A stretch of 64,000 nucleotides of DNA from Salinigranum marinum (GCF_024228675.1 NZ_CP100461.1:1116001-1180000); one strand, 5' to 3'; positions 16,619 through 25,979 are shown, counted from the first letter of the stretch. Notes: generated from the letters alone by a model not told the origin. Translations and numbers: made by a program.

Positions 16619-16627
16619 CTATTTATA
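16619..16627 (-). promoter_or_regulatory. TATA box for the small ORF and DmdA-like gene
   Basis: On the minus strand the sequence is TATAAATAG preceded by CCGG, a strong archaeal TATA element. It predicts transcription starting near 16595 and running into 16565-15042. Confidence 0.65.
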
Positions 16628-17123
16628 CCGGGTTCGGAGGAATCCGTGGATTCTTCACCCCGTCCGTACCTCGCTGGGTGAGAGCGGTGAGGCTGACGAG
16701 TGGCGAGCACCGAGGCGGCTGTCGTCACAGCACTGGTGTTCGGTTAACAGTATGAGTACTAGTCGGTGTCTGCGTGAACGGCCGACTTCGGTCGTCTGGA
16801 TACGTTGCAGACCACCCAAAGTCCGAGAGTTCGTCACACACAGCCGTAACCGAACACGGCTGATCGGCACAGAGAATGCCCCGAGAGAGCGTCGACACTC
16901 GCCGTCTTCGTTCTGAGTGTACCGTCGCTCCGACGAGTCGTGCGCTCGTTCTGTCCCTCCAGCGGCCACCGTACCACGGACTCACAGAGCAGCGCCCGAC
17001 TGCTGGATACGCGCCCTGTATTCAGCACGGGCTCTACAACCTCTCACGCGTCGAGGACTTCGATCGTATCAGCGTGCCAGAACTGTCAGTCGACGCGATA
17101 GATCGCTCGAAGCGAACCCGCGG
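16628..17123. other. 496-bp intergenic stretch without a supported gene
   Basis: From the minus-strand promoter to the promoter of the ABC ATPase gene no reading frame has haloarchaeal composition; short ORFs on both strands are rich in Arg, Ser and Cys. The composition is lower in GC than the flanking genes. I see no terminal inverted repeats of a known insertion sequence. It is probably the decayed other edge of the block inserted into the transporter locus. Confidence 0.55.
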
Positions 17124-17130
17124 GTTTAAA
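17124..17130 (+). promoter_or_regulatory. TATA-like box of the ABC ATPase operon
   Basis: GTTTAAA lies 26-32 bases before the ATG at 17156 and is the likely promoter for the three ABC genes. It means they are transcribed independently of the distant BMP gene. Confidence 0.55.
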
Positions 17131-17155
17131 CGATTCGTGTCCGAGGTGGAAGCCA

Positions 17156-18739
17156 ATGACTCTCGCCGTCCATCTCGACGGCATCACGAAACGGTTCCCC
17201 GGCGTGGTGGCCAACGACGAGGTCACCCTTCGGGTCGAGGAAGGCTCCGTCCACGCCCTCCTCGGCGAGAACGGCGCGGGGAAGACGACGCTGATGAACG
17301 TCCTGTACGGGCTGTACCAACCCACCGACGGCCGCGTCGTCGTCGACGGCACGGAGCGGGACTTCGACTCGCCGCGCGATGCGATCGACGCCGGCGTGGG
17401 GATGATCCACCAGCACTTCATGCTGGTCGACCCGATGACCGTCGCGGAGAACATCACGCTCGGCAACGAACCCCGCAAGTGGGGCGGCCTCGCCGTCGAC
17501 CGCGAGCAGGCGCGGCGAGAGGTGGCGGCGCTCTCCGATCGCTTCGGCTTCGACGTCGACCCCGATTCGCGGATCGAGGACGTCTCGGTCGGCGTCCAAC
17601 AGCGCGTGGAGATCCTCAAGGCGCTGTACCGCGGGGCCGACGTGCTCATCCTCGACGAGCCCACCGCGGTGCTCACCCCGCAGGAGGTCGAGGAACTGTT
17701 CGCCGTCTTCGAGGAACTCACCGCACAGGGGAAGACGATCGTCTTCATCAGCCACAAGCTGAGCGAGGCGATGCACGCCGCCGACGAGATCACCGTCCTC
17801 CGCGACGGCGTGAACGTCGGGACCGTTCGGGGTGACGAGACGACGAGAGAGGAGCTGGCCGAGCTGATGGTCGGCCGCGAGGTGATCCTCGACGTCGAGA
17901 AACGGCCTGCGAGCGCTGGGGAACGGACCCTCGGCGTCGAGGGATGCGTCGCCGAGGACGAACGCGGCGTCCGCGCCGTCGACGACGTCTCGTTCGACGT
18001 CCGCGCGGGCGAGGTGTTCGGGATCGCAGGCGTCGACGGCAACGGCCAGTCCGAACTCGTCGAGACGATCACCGGCCTCCGGACACCGGAGGCGGGCCGC
18101 ATCGTCTTCGACGCCGAGGAGATCACCGACTGGTCGCGGCGCGACCGCATCGACGCCGGGATGTCGTACGTCCCCGAGGACCGCCAGGAACGGGGGCTCG
18201 TCATGCCGTTCGACCTGGTCGAGAACGGCATGCTCGGCAGTCAACACCGCGCGCCCTTCGCGCGCTCGGGTCGGCTCGACTGGCCGGCCGCGCGCGACCA
18301 CGCCGAATCCGTCATCGAGCAGTACGACGTCCGACCGCCGACCGCCGACACGACCGCCGAATCGCTGTCGGGGGGGAACCAGCAGAAGTTCATCGTCGGT
18401 CGGGAGTTCGAGCGCGACCCGACGCTCGTCGTCGCGGCCCACCCCACCAGAGGCGTCGACGTCGGCTCCATCGAGTTCATCCACGAGCGCCTGCTCGACC
18501 TCCGCGAACGGGGCGTCGCCGTGCTCCTCGTCTCCTCGAAACTCGAGGAGGTCCAGGGCCTCTCCGACCGGCTCGCGGTGATGCACGACGGGACGATCAT
18601 GGACACGGTCGATCCGGCAGCCGTGACCGAAGAAGAGATCGGCCTCTTGATGGGCGGTGAGTACCCCGACGGGTGGGACGATCGGTCGGCCGAGGAGCGA
18701 CCGCCCGACGAAGTCGCGACGGACGGTGAGGGGCGATGA
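17156..18739 (+). CDS. ABC transporter ATPase, duplicated (RbsA/NupA-like), BMP-type importer
   Basis: The 527-residue protein has two fused ATPase domains, as in sugar and nucleoside importers. Domain 1 has Walker A GENGAGKTT (37-45), a signature SVGVQQR (about 144-150) and Walker B LILDEPT (about 164-170). Domain 2 has a degenerate Walker A (GIAGVDGNGQSEL near 287) and a canonical LSGGNQQK (about 402). One intact and one altered site is normal for this family. It powers the permeases encoded directly downstream (4-bp ATGA overlap) for import of nucleosides or similar ligands delivered by a BMP lipoprotein, presumably that at 13273. Confidence 0.9.
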   Translation: MTLAVHLDGITKRFPGVVANDEVTLRVEEGSVHALLGENGAGKTTLMNVLYGLYQPTDGRVVVDGTERDFDSPRDAIDAGVGMIHQHFMLVDPMTVAENITLGNEPRKWGGLAVDREQARREVAALSDRFGFDVDPDSRIEDVSVGVQQRVEILKALYRGADVLILDEPTAVLTPQEVEELFAVFEELTAQGKTIVFISHKLSEAMHAADEITVLRDGVNVGTVRGDETTREELAELMVGREVILDVEKRPASAGERTLGVEGCVAEDERGVRAVDDVSFDVRAGEVFGIAGVDGNGQSELVETITGLRTPEAGRIVFDAEEITDWSRRDRIDAGMSYVPEDRQERGLVMPFDLVENGMLGSQHRAPFARSGRLDWPAARDHAESVIEQYDVRPPTADTTAESLSGGNQQKFIVGREFERDPTLVVAAHPTRGVDVGSIEFIHERLLDLRERGVAVLLVSSKLEEVQGLSDRLAVMHDGTIMDTVDPAAVTEEEIGLLMGGEYPDGWDDRSAEERPPDEVATDGEGR

Positions 18740-19980
18740 GCGCGCGCGACGGCGTCGTGGCGGCGCTCGAACGGCTCGTCGGGGCCTCTCGGCTGGAGCG
18801 GGCGCTCATCTCGCTCGCCTCGCTCGCGCTCGCGATGGTCGTCGGGACGGGCATCATCCTCGTCTCGGGGCGGATGACGACCTGTTCGCCCGCGCAGGCG
18901 GCGTACTACCTCGGGATCAGTTTCTGTTACGACCCCGTCGTCGTCTACGACCGGCTGTTCCTCGGCGCGCTCGGCGACCCGCTTCGGGCTGGGTGGTCGC
19001 CGCTCAACAGCCAGCTCGCGGTGACGCTCCGCGAGACGACCGTCCTGATCTTTACCGGGCTGTCGGTCGCTATCGCGTTCCGCGCGGGCATCTTCAACAT
19101 CGGGACCCAGGGACAGCTCGTCGTCGGCGCGCTCGCGACAGGCCTGGGCGTGCTCTGGGCCTCCCCGCTCGTTTCGGGCGTCGTCGGGACCGTGCTCTTG
19201 ATCCCGCTCGGGCTCGCGATCGGCGGGACGTTCGGCGCGCTCTACGGCGCGATTCCGGGACTTCTGAAGGCGTACGCCGAGGCGAACGAGGTGATCACGA
19301 CGATCATGCTCAACTTCATCGCGACGGGCGTGACGCTGTATCTCGTCTCCGACGTGTTCAAAGACCCAAACAGCCAGGCGAACCAGACGGTCCCACTCCC
19401 GGAGTTCGCGAGCTTCCCCGCCCTCCTGTTCGACTCCTCGACCGACTTCTCGCTCGTCGCGCTCCTCGTCGGCGTCGTCGCGCTCTGGGTCCTCTACGTC
19501 CTCATCGAGCGGACGACGTTCGGCTACGACGTTCGAACATCGGGGCTCCAGCCCGAGGCCGCGGAGTACGGCGGGGTCGACGCCGGCCGGACGATCGTCG
19601 CCAGCATGATGCTCTCGGGTGCGCTCGGGGGGATCGGTGGCGCGATGTACGTGCTGATGATCCTCGGGAAGTTCCAGACCGGCGTCCCGGCGTACGGCTT
19701 CGACGGCATCACCGTCTCGATCCTCGCGGGCAACAACCCGCTCGGCGTGGGCTTCGCAGCCCTGTTGTTCGGCGTCCTCAAGAGCGGGACCACCGTAGTG
19801 CAGTTCGCGACCGACGTCCCACCCCAGCTCGTCGGGGTGCTCCGCGGGCTCATCATCCTCTTCGTCGCGATGCCGGAGTTCTTCCGGCTCGTCGGCCGTC
19901 GGTTCCTCGACGTCGGCGGCAGCGGCCCCGAGCCGGTCGCCACCGACGGCGGCCGAGCGGGGGGTGGGTCCGATGAGTGA
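18736..19980 (+). CDS. ABC transporter permease (BMP/nucleoside type) 1
   Basis: This 414-residue membrane protein has about ten hydrophobic helices and the family blocks VTLRETTVLIFTGLSVAIAFRAGIFNIG (near 95-122) and ANEVITTIMLNFIATG (near 183-198), with the EAA-like loop TSGLQPEAAEYGG near 266. It forms half of the transmembrane channel of the importer. It overlaps the ATPase gene by four bases (ATGA) and its stop overlaps the next permease, so the three are translationally coupled. Its C-terminus has a haloarchaeal Gly/Asp tail. Confidence 0.9.
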   Translation: MSARDGVVAALERLVGASRLERALISLASLALAMVVGTGIILVSGRMTTCSPAQAAYYLGISFCYDPVVVYDRLFLGALGDPLRAGWSPLNSQLAVTLRETTVLIFTGLSVAIAFRAGIFNIGTQGQLVVGALATGLGVLWASPLVSGVVGTVLLIPLGLAIGGTFGALYGAIPGLLKAYAEANEVITTIMLNFIATGVTLYLVSDVFKDPNSQANQTVPLPEFASFPALLFDSSTDFSLVALLVGVVALWVLYVLIERTTFGYDVRTSGLQPEAAEYGGVDAGRTIVASMMLSGALGGIGGAMYVLMILGKFQTGVPAYGFDGITVSILAGNNPLGVGFAALLFGVLKSGTTVVQFATDVPPQLVGVLRGLIILFVAMPEFFRLVGRRFLDVGGSGPEPVATDGGRAGGGSDE

Positions 19981-21043
19981 GCGGACGGTGTCGCAGGGGC
20001 GGCTCGCGGCGCTGTCCCCGCGAGCGATCACCGCCGCGGCCGCGATCGGCGCGCTCCTCGTCGTCTTCGTCGCCGGCTTCCTCGCCCCTGGCTCCGTCGC
20101 CGGGACGCTGGTGGAGATCCTCACCAGCGAGGGGACGCTCTCGTCGGCGCTCCGGCTCTCCGTGCCGATCGCGCTGGCGGCGCTCGGCGGCATCTTCTCC
20201 GAGAAAGCGGGCGTCATCAACATCGGCCTCGAGGGGCTGTTGATCATCTCGGCGTTCTCGGCGATCTACGTCGCCGACGTGACGGACGGGGTCTGGATCG
20301 GCTTCGCCGGCGGCGTCGTCGCCTCGATCCTCCTCGCGGGGCTGTTCGCGGTCGTCGTCATCGAGTTCCGCGCCGACCAGATCATCGCCGGGCTCGCGGT
20401 GTGGCTCATCGCGCTCGGCCTCGCCCCCTTCGCCTCGCAGGTCATCTACGGCCGGCCGAACTCGCCCAGCGTGTCGACGCCCGGCACGATCACGGTGCCC
20501 GTCCTGTCGGAGCTTCCGTTCTTCGGCGCGCTGTTCGACGCCTCGCCAACCGTCTACCTGATGTTCGTCGCCGTCGCCGCCTCGTGGTACCTGCTCAACC
20601 GGACGCGCTTCGGCCGGTGGGTGCGCGCCTCCGGGGAGAACCCCAAGGCGCTCGACACCGCCGGCGTGAGCGTCTCCCGCGTGCGCTACGCCGCCGTGCT
20701 CCTCTCGGGCCTCCTCGCGGGGATGGGCGGCGCGGCGCTGTCGCTCGACCTCGGGCAGTTCACGGGGAACGGCCCCACGATGGTCAACGGCAAGGGGTTC
20801 ATCGCCATCGTCGCGTACCTCTTCGGCAACTACAACCCGATCGGAGCGTTCCTCTCGACGCTCCTCTTCGCGGGGCTCGACGCGATGCAGACCGCCCTCC
20901 AGTTACAGAACGTCGGCGTGCCGAACCAGCTGATCCGGGTGCTCCCGTTCGTGACCGTCATCGTCGTCCTCGCGCTGGTCGGCCGGACGCGGATCCCCGA
21001 GGCCGCCGGGGAACACTACGAGTCGGGCGACGACAGCCGGTAA
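19973..21043 (+). CDS. ABC transporter permease (BMP/nucleoside type) 2
   Basis: The 356-residue membrane protein has about eight to nine helices. It begins MSERTVSQGRLAALSPR and carries SVPIALAALGGIFSEKAGVINIGLEGL near 65-91, the hallmark of the second BMP-type permease, plus the loop RASGENPKALDTAGV near 217. With permease 1 it makes the heterodimeric channel. I use the ATG at 19973, which overlaps the preceding stop by eight bases; an ATG nine bases earlier is possible. It is the last gene of the transporter unit. Confidence 0.9.
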   Translation: MSERTVSQGRLAALSPRAITAAAAIGALLVVFVAGFLAPGSVAGTLVEILTSEGTLSSALRLSVPIALAALGGIFSEKAGVINIGLEGLLIISAFSAIYVADVTDGVWIGFAGGVVASILLAGLFAVVVIEFRADQIIAGLAVWLIALGLAPFASQVIYGRPNSPSVSTPGTITVPVLSELPFFGALFDASPTVYLMFVAVAASWYLLNRTRFGRWVRASGENPKALDTAGVSVSRVRYAAVLLSGLLAGMGGAALSLDLGQFTGNGPTMVNGKGFIAIVAYLFGNYNPIGAFLSTLLFAGLDAMQTALQLQNVGVPNQLIRVLPFVTVIVVLALVGRTRIPEAAGEHYESGDDSR

Positions 21044-21127
21044 CGGCGGCCCGCACTCGCCGCACGGGGCCGACGGCCGCGTGCCGGAACACGCGCGTTC
21101 AAGTGCTCGGCGGCTCTGCTCGAAGCA

Positions 21128-22318
21128 GTGACCGAACCGGCCGCCGCCCGCGACGACGAGCGCCTCGTGACCGGTTACAGCGGACGGCTGTTGATCGCCG
21201 TCTCGATCGGCTGGGGGCTCATCCAGACCGGCCGGCTGGTCGTCTCGCCGCTGTTACCCGCGATCAGCGCCGACCTCGCCATCTCCAGTACGCGCGCGGG
21301 GTTCGCGCTCACCGTCCTCTGGGGGCTGTACGCGCTCTTGCAGTACCCCAGCGGTCGGCTCTCCGATCGGCTCTCCCGCAAGACGCTCCTCGTCGGCGGG
21401 CTCGTGTTGCTCTGCGCCGGCTTCGTCGCGCTCTCGACCGCGCCGACCTACCCCGTCTTCCTCGTCGGTGCGGCGGTCGTCGGCGTCGGCGCGGGGCTCT
21501 ATCCGACGCCCGCCCGCGGGCTGGTCTCGGACCTCTTCGTCGACCGGCGCGGCCAGGCGTTCGGCATCCACACCGCGTCGGGCGACACGGGCGGCGTGGT
21601 CGCGGCCGTCCTGGCGACGCTCGTGCTCGGCCTGGCCACGTGGCGCGCGGCCTTTCTCCCCGTCGTCGTCGTCGTAGCCGCGGTGGCGCTCGCGCTCCAC
21701 TGGTGGAGCCGCGAGACGTACGTCCTCGAACGGGTCGATCTCGCGGTCGTCGACACCGGTCGCCGCCTCCTGAGAGAGCCCCAGCTCCGGTGGCTGCTCC
21801 TCTCGTACTCGCTGTACGCGTTCACCTGGCAGTCGATGGTCGGCTTCCTCCCGACGTTCCTCCGGGTCAGCAAGGGGCTCTCGCCGGCGCTCGCCAACAC
21901 CGGGTTCGCGGCGCTGTTCGTCGTCGGCGCGGTCGCCAAACCCGTCGCCGGCGGCGTGGGCGACCGGCTCTCGCGCGGCCTGCTCGCGACGGTCGTCCTG
22001 GCGGTCGCCGCCGCGATGTTGACCGTGATGCTCCTCGCGTCGACGCCGGCCGTCGTGCTCGGTGCCGTCGTCGCGTTCGCCCTCGGGCTCATGGCGTTCC
22101 CGCCGGTGATGCAGGCGTACCTCATGGACTCGTTTCCGACCGACAGCATGGGTGGGGATCTCGGCGCGATGCGAACCGTCTACATCGGGGTTGGCGCGCT
22201 CGGCCCGACGTACGTGGGCGTCGTGGCCGACGCGGCCGACTACGCCGTGGCGTTCACCGGGCTCGTCGGCTGTCTCCTCGTGAGCTGTCTCCTGCTCCTC
22301 ACCGTCGGGCGTCGGTGA
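21128..22318 (+). CDS. MFS transporter
   Basis: This 396-residue carrier starts at GTG (VTEPAAARDDERL) and has about twelve helices with two MFS loop motifs: GRLSDRLSRKTL near 74-85 and the repeat GGVGDRLSRGL near 276. The R-x3-G-x2-SD pattern and the twelve-helix layout resemble drug or organic-solute carriers; the substrate is unknown. It sits 84 bases after the permease gene on the same strand, so it may be on the same transcript and connected to nucleoside or base export, but a short GC-rich gap with no clear TATA box leaves this open. Confidence 0.82.
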   Translation: MTEPAAARDDERLVTGYSGRLLIAVSIGWGLIQTGRLVVSPLLPAISADLAISSTRAGFALTVLWGLYALLQYPSGRLSDRLSRKTLLVGGLVLLCAGFVALSTAPTYPVFLVGAAVVGVGAGLYPTPARGLVSDLFVDRRGQAFGIHTASGDTGGVVAAVLATLVLGLATWRAAFLPVVVVVAAVALALHWWSRETYVLERVDLAVVDTGRRLLREPQLRWLLLSYSLYAFTWQSMVGFLPTFLRVSKGLSPALANTGFAALFVVGAVAKPVAGGVGDRLSRGLLATVVLAVAAAMLTVMLLASTPAVVLGAVVAFALGLMAFPPVMQAYLMDSFPTDSMGGDLGAMRTVYIGVGALGPTYVGVVADAADYAVAFTGLVGCLLVSCLLLLTVGRR

Positions 22319-22393
22319 CCGCGATCGTGTCGCCTTGGAAGCGACCGGATCGGGAGTAAAGAGTTTTCCTGCCGCACTCGGGAAAGAGTACCA

Positions 22394-23761
22394 ATGAGTA
22401 CACACGAGTGCGACCTCGTCGTCGTCGGGGCCGGGACCGCCGGCTGCTACGCCGCGGCGACGGCCGCGGACGCAGGGCTCGACGTCGTCATCGTCGAGCG
22501 GAAGACCGAGGAAGAGGCCGGCCACATCGCCTGTGGCGACGCCCTCAAGGGCGCGGACAACTTCCCCGACGCCATCCCGAAGTCGCAGCTCGAACCTGCC
22601 TTTACCAACACGGGCGTCGACCACGGCCGCTTCGAGATCCCGCAAGAAGACACCGTCCTCGAGATCCCCGTCCCGGGGGAGCTCGCGGTCATCGACCGCT
22701 GGGAGTACGGCCGCCGGATCATCGAGGGAGCCTCGCGAGCAGGCGCGGAGTTCCACTACGACACCGTCGTCCAGGACGTCACCCAGGAGGAGGGCCGGGT
22801 GACGGGCGTCCGCGCCAAGCACAACGGCGACGTGATCGAGTACGACGCCGAGGTGACGCTCGACGGGGCAGGGTCGCTCTCGCTGCTCCAGGACAAGGCC
22901 GACCTCTCGGGGGCGACGTTCGACACCAACGTCTCGTACTCGCAGTTCTCCTCGGCGTACCGCGAGATCGTCGAGGTCGAAGAGGAGGTGCCGTGGAAGG
23001 ACGCGCTCGTGTTCAAGCCCACCCAGCGCGCCGCGGGCTACCTCTGGTACTTCCCGCGCACGGGGACGGAGATCAACGCCGGGCTCGGCTTCCAGATGAA
23101 CGAACAGCCGATGAAGCTCGTCGAGGACCTCAAGCGCGATCTCCACGACCGGCCGGAATTCGAGAACGCCCGGGTCACGGACAAACTGGGCGCGGCCCTG
23201 CCGACGAGACGGCCGTACGATTCGGCGGTCGCGCCGGGGTTCGTCGCCGCCGGCGACGCCGCCGGTCTCGTCAACCCGACCACGGGCGGCGGCATCGCCG
23301 GGGCCGCCTACTCCGGGCAGTACGCCGCCGAGCAGATAATCGAGGCCGTGAGCGACGGCGACGTGAGCGAGGAGAACCTCTGGCGCTACAACGAGCGCGT
23401 CATGGACCACTTCGGCGCGCGCTACGCCGCGCTCGACGTCTACAACATCCTCTCTACTGCTGTCGACGTCGACGGGCTAATGGGCCTGCTCGCGTCGCTC
23501 CCGGGCGAGAAGATCGCCGAGGCGCTGTACGACGGCTCCACCTCGATGTCGCCGCTACTGGTCGCGAAAACCATCAAGGAGAGCTACGGTCACTGGGAGC
23601 AGATCTGGAACTTCTTCCAGACGAAACGCGTCGCCGACGAACTGCTGAGCCACTACGAGCGCTACCCGTCGCGGCCCGGGGCGCTCGGCGGCTGGCAGGC
23701 CGGACGCGACGGGATCATGGACCGCGTGTACGAGACGACCGGGGCCGAGGCGAAGTACTGA
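22394..23761 (+). CDS. geranylgeranyl reductase family FAD protein
   Basis: The 455-residue flavoprotein has the N-terminal FAD motif VVVGAGTAGCYAAATAA (8-24), a Cys-containing HIACGDALKG near 46, the family block GYLWYFPRTG near 218-227 that forms the lipid pocket, and the FAD motif FVAAGDAAGLVNPTTGGG near 280. Such enzymes saturate the isoprenoid chains of archaeal membrane lipids (digeranylgeranylglycerophospholipid reductase) or related terpenoids; several paralogues exist in haloarchaea and I cannot tell which this is. The AAGAGTTTTCC at about 22360-22370 may be its promoter; the ATG at 22394 is 24-34 bases downstream. Confidence 0.85.
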   Translation: MSTHECDLVVVGAGTAGCYAAATAADAGLDVVIVERKTEEEAGHIACGDALKGADNFPDAIPKSQLEPAFTNTGVDHGRFEIPQEDTVLEIPVPGELAVIDRWEYGRRIIEGASRAGAEFHYDTVVQDVTQEEGRVTGVRAKHNGDVIEYDAEVTLDGAGSLSLLQDKADLSGATFDTNVSYSQFSSAYREIVEVEEEVPWKDALVFKPTQRAAGYLWYFPRTGTEINAGLGFQMNEQPMKLVEDLKRDLHDRPEFENARVTDKLGAALPTRRPYDSAVAPGFVAAGDAAGLVNPTTGGGIAGAAYSGQYAAEQIIEAVSDGDVSEENLWRYNERVMDHFGARYAALDVYNILSTAVDVDGLMGLLASLPGEKIAEALYDGSTSMSPLLVAKTIKESYGHWEQIWNFFQTKRVADELLSHYERYPSRPGALGGWQAGRDGIMDRVYETTGAEAKY

Positions 23762-23813
23762 CGCGCCACCCACCGGGTCGCTTATTGATCTGGTGGTCGT
23801 TAGGCACGCCCGG

Positions 23814-24929
23814 ATGGGGGGACCTCGGGGAGCCGACGGGCCGATAGGGCGCGCCGTGTCCAGCCTGCCGACCTGGGCCGGCGCGGCCGTCGCCGTGGTC
23901 GCGTTCCTGTTCGCCGTCCGTCTCCTCGGCACGGCCACCGGAGCCGGCGCACCCACACTCGGACGGCTCCTCGGGGCCGTCCTCGTCTCCGACCCGCCGG
24001 CCCTGGGCTTGGGGTGGGTCGCGGCGGCCACGCTCGGGAACGGGACGATCGTCGCCGCCGTCTCGCTCTCGCTTCACGCGACCGGGCTCGTCACGGCCCC
24101 TCAGCTGTTCCTCCTGATCGTCGGGTCCCGCCTCGGCGCGACCGGGATCGTCATCTTCATCGGCGGTGTCGACCACCTCCGGGGACGGCCCGAGGCGGTC
24201 GGCGAGTCGCTCGAACTCGGACTGCTCGCCGCCGGCCTCACCGCGGCCGTCTACCTCCCGACCGCCGTCGCCGGATACGTCCTGACGCGGTCGGACACGG
24301 TCGTCGATGCGATCGGCCGGACGGCGGACGCCCCCATCGGCATCGGCATAGGCGTCGACGGCGGGCTCTCGCCACCGACCGTCTTCGAGCCCGTGGCCGT
24401 CTCGCTGACGAACCTGATCGGCGCACCGGCGACCGCGCTCTGTGCCGTCGGGCTCGTGTTCGTCGCGCTTGACCTCTTCGACCGCGTGCTCGGGGCGGCC
24501 GACACGGACCGCGTCCGGTCCACCGTCGCGGTGTGGCTCGACGGCCGCTGGCGCGCCGCGGCCGTCGGCGGCGTCGTGACCGCGCTCACGACGAGCGTCG
24601 CGTTCTCGCTCGGGGTGATCGTCCCGCTGTACAACCGCGGCTACGTCAGTCGCCGCGAGACGGTGCCGTACGTCCTCGGCGCGAACGTCGGGACGCTCGC
24701 CGACACGCTCGCGGTCGCGGTGCTCATCGGCGACGGGGTGGGCGTCGCGACCGTGTTGGCGGTCACAGTCACGGCGGGCGTCGCGACGACGTTCGCGCTC
24801 GTGGCCTTTCGCCCCTTCCTCCGACTCGCCACGGGCGTCCTCGACGAGGTACTCGTCTCGTGGCGACGAACGATCGCCGCGCTCGTCGGCTTCGTCGGGA
24901 CGCCCCTGGGCCTCGTCCTGTTCGGCTGA
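23814..24929 (+). CDS. Na/Pi cotransporter-like membrane protein
   Basis: The 371-residue protein has eight or nine hydrophobic helices and an internal repeat. GWVAAATLGNGTIVAAVSLSLHATGLV near 63-89 and YVLGANVGTLADTLAVAVLI near 283-302 match, loosely, the two signature regions of type II Na+/phosphate cotransporters (GANIGTT-type). The Ser-rich QSSSA motif of true NptA-like proteins is not conserved, so ion selectivity may differ. I choose the ATG at 23814 because TATA-like CTTATTGA (23781-23788) sits 26-33 bases upstream, typical of leaderless genes; the frame from 23793 would begin inside this promoter spacing. Confidence 0.6.
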   Translation: MGGPRGADGPIGRAVSSLPTWAGAAVAVVAFLFAVRLLGTATGAGAPTLGRLLGAVLVSDPPALGLGWVAAATLGNGTIVAAVSLSLHATGLVTAPQLFLLIVGSRLGATGIVIFIGGVDHLRGRPEAVGESLELGLLAAGLTAAVYLPTAVAGYVLTRSDTVVDAIGRTADAPIGIGIGVDGGLSPPTVFEPVAVSLTNLIGAPATALCAVGLVFVALDLFDRVLGAADTDRVRSTVAVWLDGRWRAAAVGGVVTALTTSVAFSLGVIVPLYNRGYVSRRETVPYVLGANVGTLADTLAVAVLIGDGVGVATVLAVTVTAGVATTFALVAFRPFLRLATGVLDEVLVSWRRTIAALVGFVGTPLGLVLFG

Positions 24930-24971
24930 GACGGGGGATCGACGCCCGCGTCCGCGGCGCGGGCGGAGCCG

Positions 24972-25979
24972 TCAGCGAGCCTCGGTGAACTCGATCCGGG
25001 CCCCGCTCCGGCTCCCGTCGGTCGTGTCGATCGACCAGCCGTGCATCGTGGCGATCTCGTCGACGATCGCCAGCCCGAGCCCCGTCCCCTCGGGACTCCT
25101 CGACATGCCGGCCTCGAGGACGGACCTGTCCTCGTCGTCGGGGTACCCCGGCCCGTCGTCCTCGACGAAAAAGCCCCTGTCGAGCGGGCCGACCCGGACC
25201 GTCACCGCCGGCCCGGCGTGGTGGAGGGCGTTGTCGAAGAGGTTCTCCAGCACCTGCCGGAGCAGGGCCCGATCGGTCATGACCGTGCCGGTGTCGTCGA
25301 CCTCGAGGGCCGCGTCTCCGGTGGGGACCGACCGCCAGACGGCCCAGGCGAGGTTGCCCACGTCGACCGGTTCGAGGTCCTCGATCACGCCGCCGAACGA
25401 CGTCAGCCCGAGCAGGTCGTCGACGACTTGCTCGATCCGCTCGTGTGCGTCGACCACCCGCTGGTAGTGTGCCTCGGTCCCCGTCTCGTGGTACGCGTCG
25501 AGCCACCCGGCCGCGACCGACAGCGGCGTCCTGATGTCGTGTGAGACGAACTCCGCGAACTCCTGGAGGCGGTCGCTCTTGTGCTCCAGCACGCGCTCGT
25601 ACACCCAGCGTTCGCTGATATCGCGGCCGACGACGACCCGCCCGATCACGCTCCCGTCGGCGTCAGTCAGCAGGTCGGAGTACAGTTCGTGCGGCACCGT
25701 CTCGCCGTTCTTCGTGACGAGTCGGACCTCGACCGTGCTCCGCCCGGTCTGGTGGACGTCCCGGAGGTAGCTCCTGAGCGTCGGCAGGTCCGCATCCGCG
25801 ACCAATTGCTCCGGGCGCATCCCGGCCAACTCCTCGGCCGAGTAGCCCGACCGCCGCTCGGAGTGGGCGTTCCAGTAGACGAGTCGGTTATGATCGTCGA
25901 ACACGGCGAACACGTCCCTGATGCGGTCGAGCGCTCTGAGGAGGTGTTCGTCGTCGAGGTCACAGCTGTCGGCTTGCAT
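24972..25979 (-). CDS. PAS domain sensor histidine kinase
   Basis: This soluble 335-residue kinase has a PAS domain at about 15-122 (FAVFDDHNRLVYWNAHSERRSGYSAEE motif; the PAC end reads GRDISER), a HisKA domain with FVSHDIRTPL and phospho-acceptor His147, and a HATPase domain with N-box ENLFDNALHHA (about 240), G1 DDGPGYP and G2 GTGLGLAIV. It would autophosphorylate and pass phosphate to a response regulator; none is encoded nearby. No membrane segment is visible, so it senses a cytoplasmic signal. The ATG at 25979 (MQADSCDL) is used; a longer frame to 26051 looks noncoding. Confidence 0.88.
   Translation of the reverse strand: MQADSCDLDDEHLLRALDRIRDVFAVFDDHNRLVYWNAHSERRSGYSAEELAGMRPEQLVADADLPTLRSYLRDVHQTGRSTVEVRLVTKNGETVPHELYSDLLTDADGSVIGRVVVGRDISERWVYERVLEHKSDRLQEFAEFVSHDIRTPLSVAAGWLDAYHETGTEAHYQRVVDAHERIEQVVDDLLGLTSFGGVIEDLEPVDVGNLAWAVWRSVPTGDAALEVDDTGTVMTDRALLRQVLENLFDNALHHAGPAVTVRVGPLDRGFFVEDDGPGYPDDEDRSVLEAGMSRSPEGTGLGLAIVDEIATMHGWSIDTTDGSRSGARIEFTEAR

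Noticed and set aside
16332-16916. 194-aa plus-strand ORF over the promoter of the DmdA-like gene
   Set aside because: It runs antisense to the N-terminus of the DmdA-like gene and the small ORF, and lacks haloarchaeal composition.
16725-16985. 86-aa minus-strand ORF with a possible transposase-like tail
   Set aside because: No catalytic residues, no terminal inverted repeats and no promoter; similarity was too vague to claim.
18241-20247. 668-aa minus-strand frame opposite the ABC permease genes
   Set aside because: It lies antisense to two clear permease genes and consists of Arg/Asp/Glu shadow sequence without domains; high GC makes such frames common.
21254-23410. 718-aa minus-strand frame
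   Set aside because: Antisense to the MFS and geranylgeranyl reductase genes, with no promoter and no recognisable motif.
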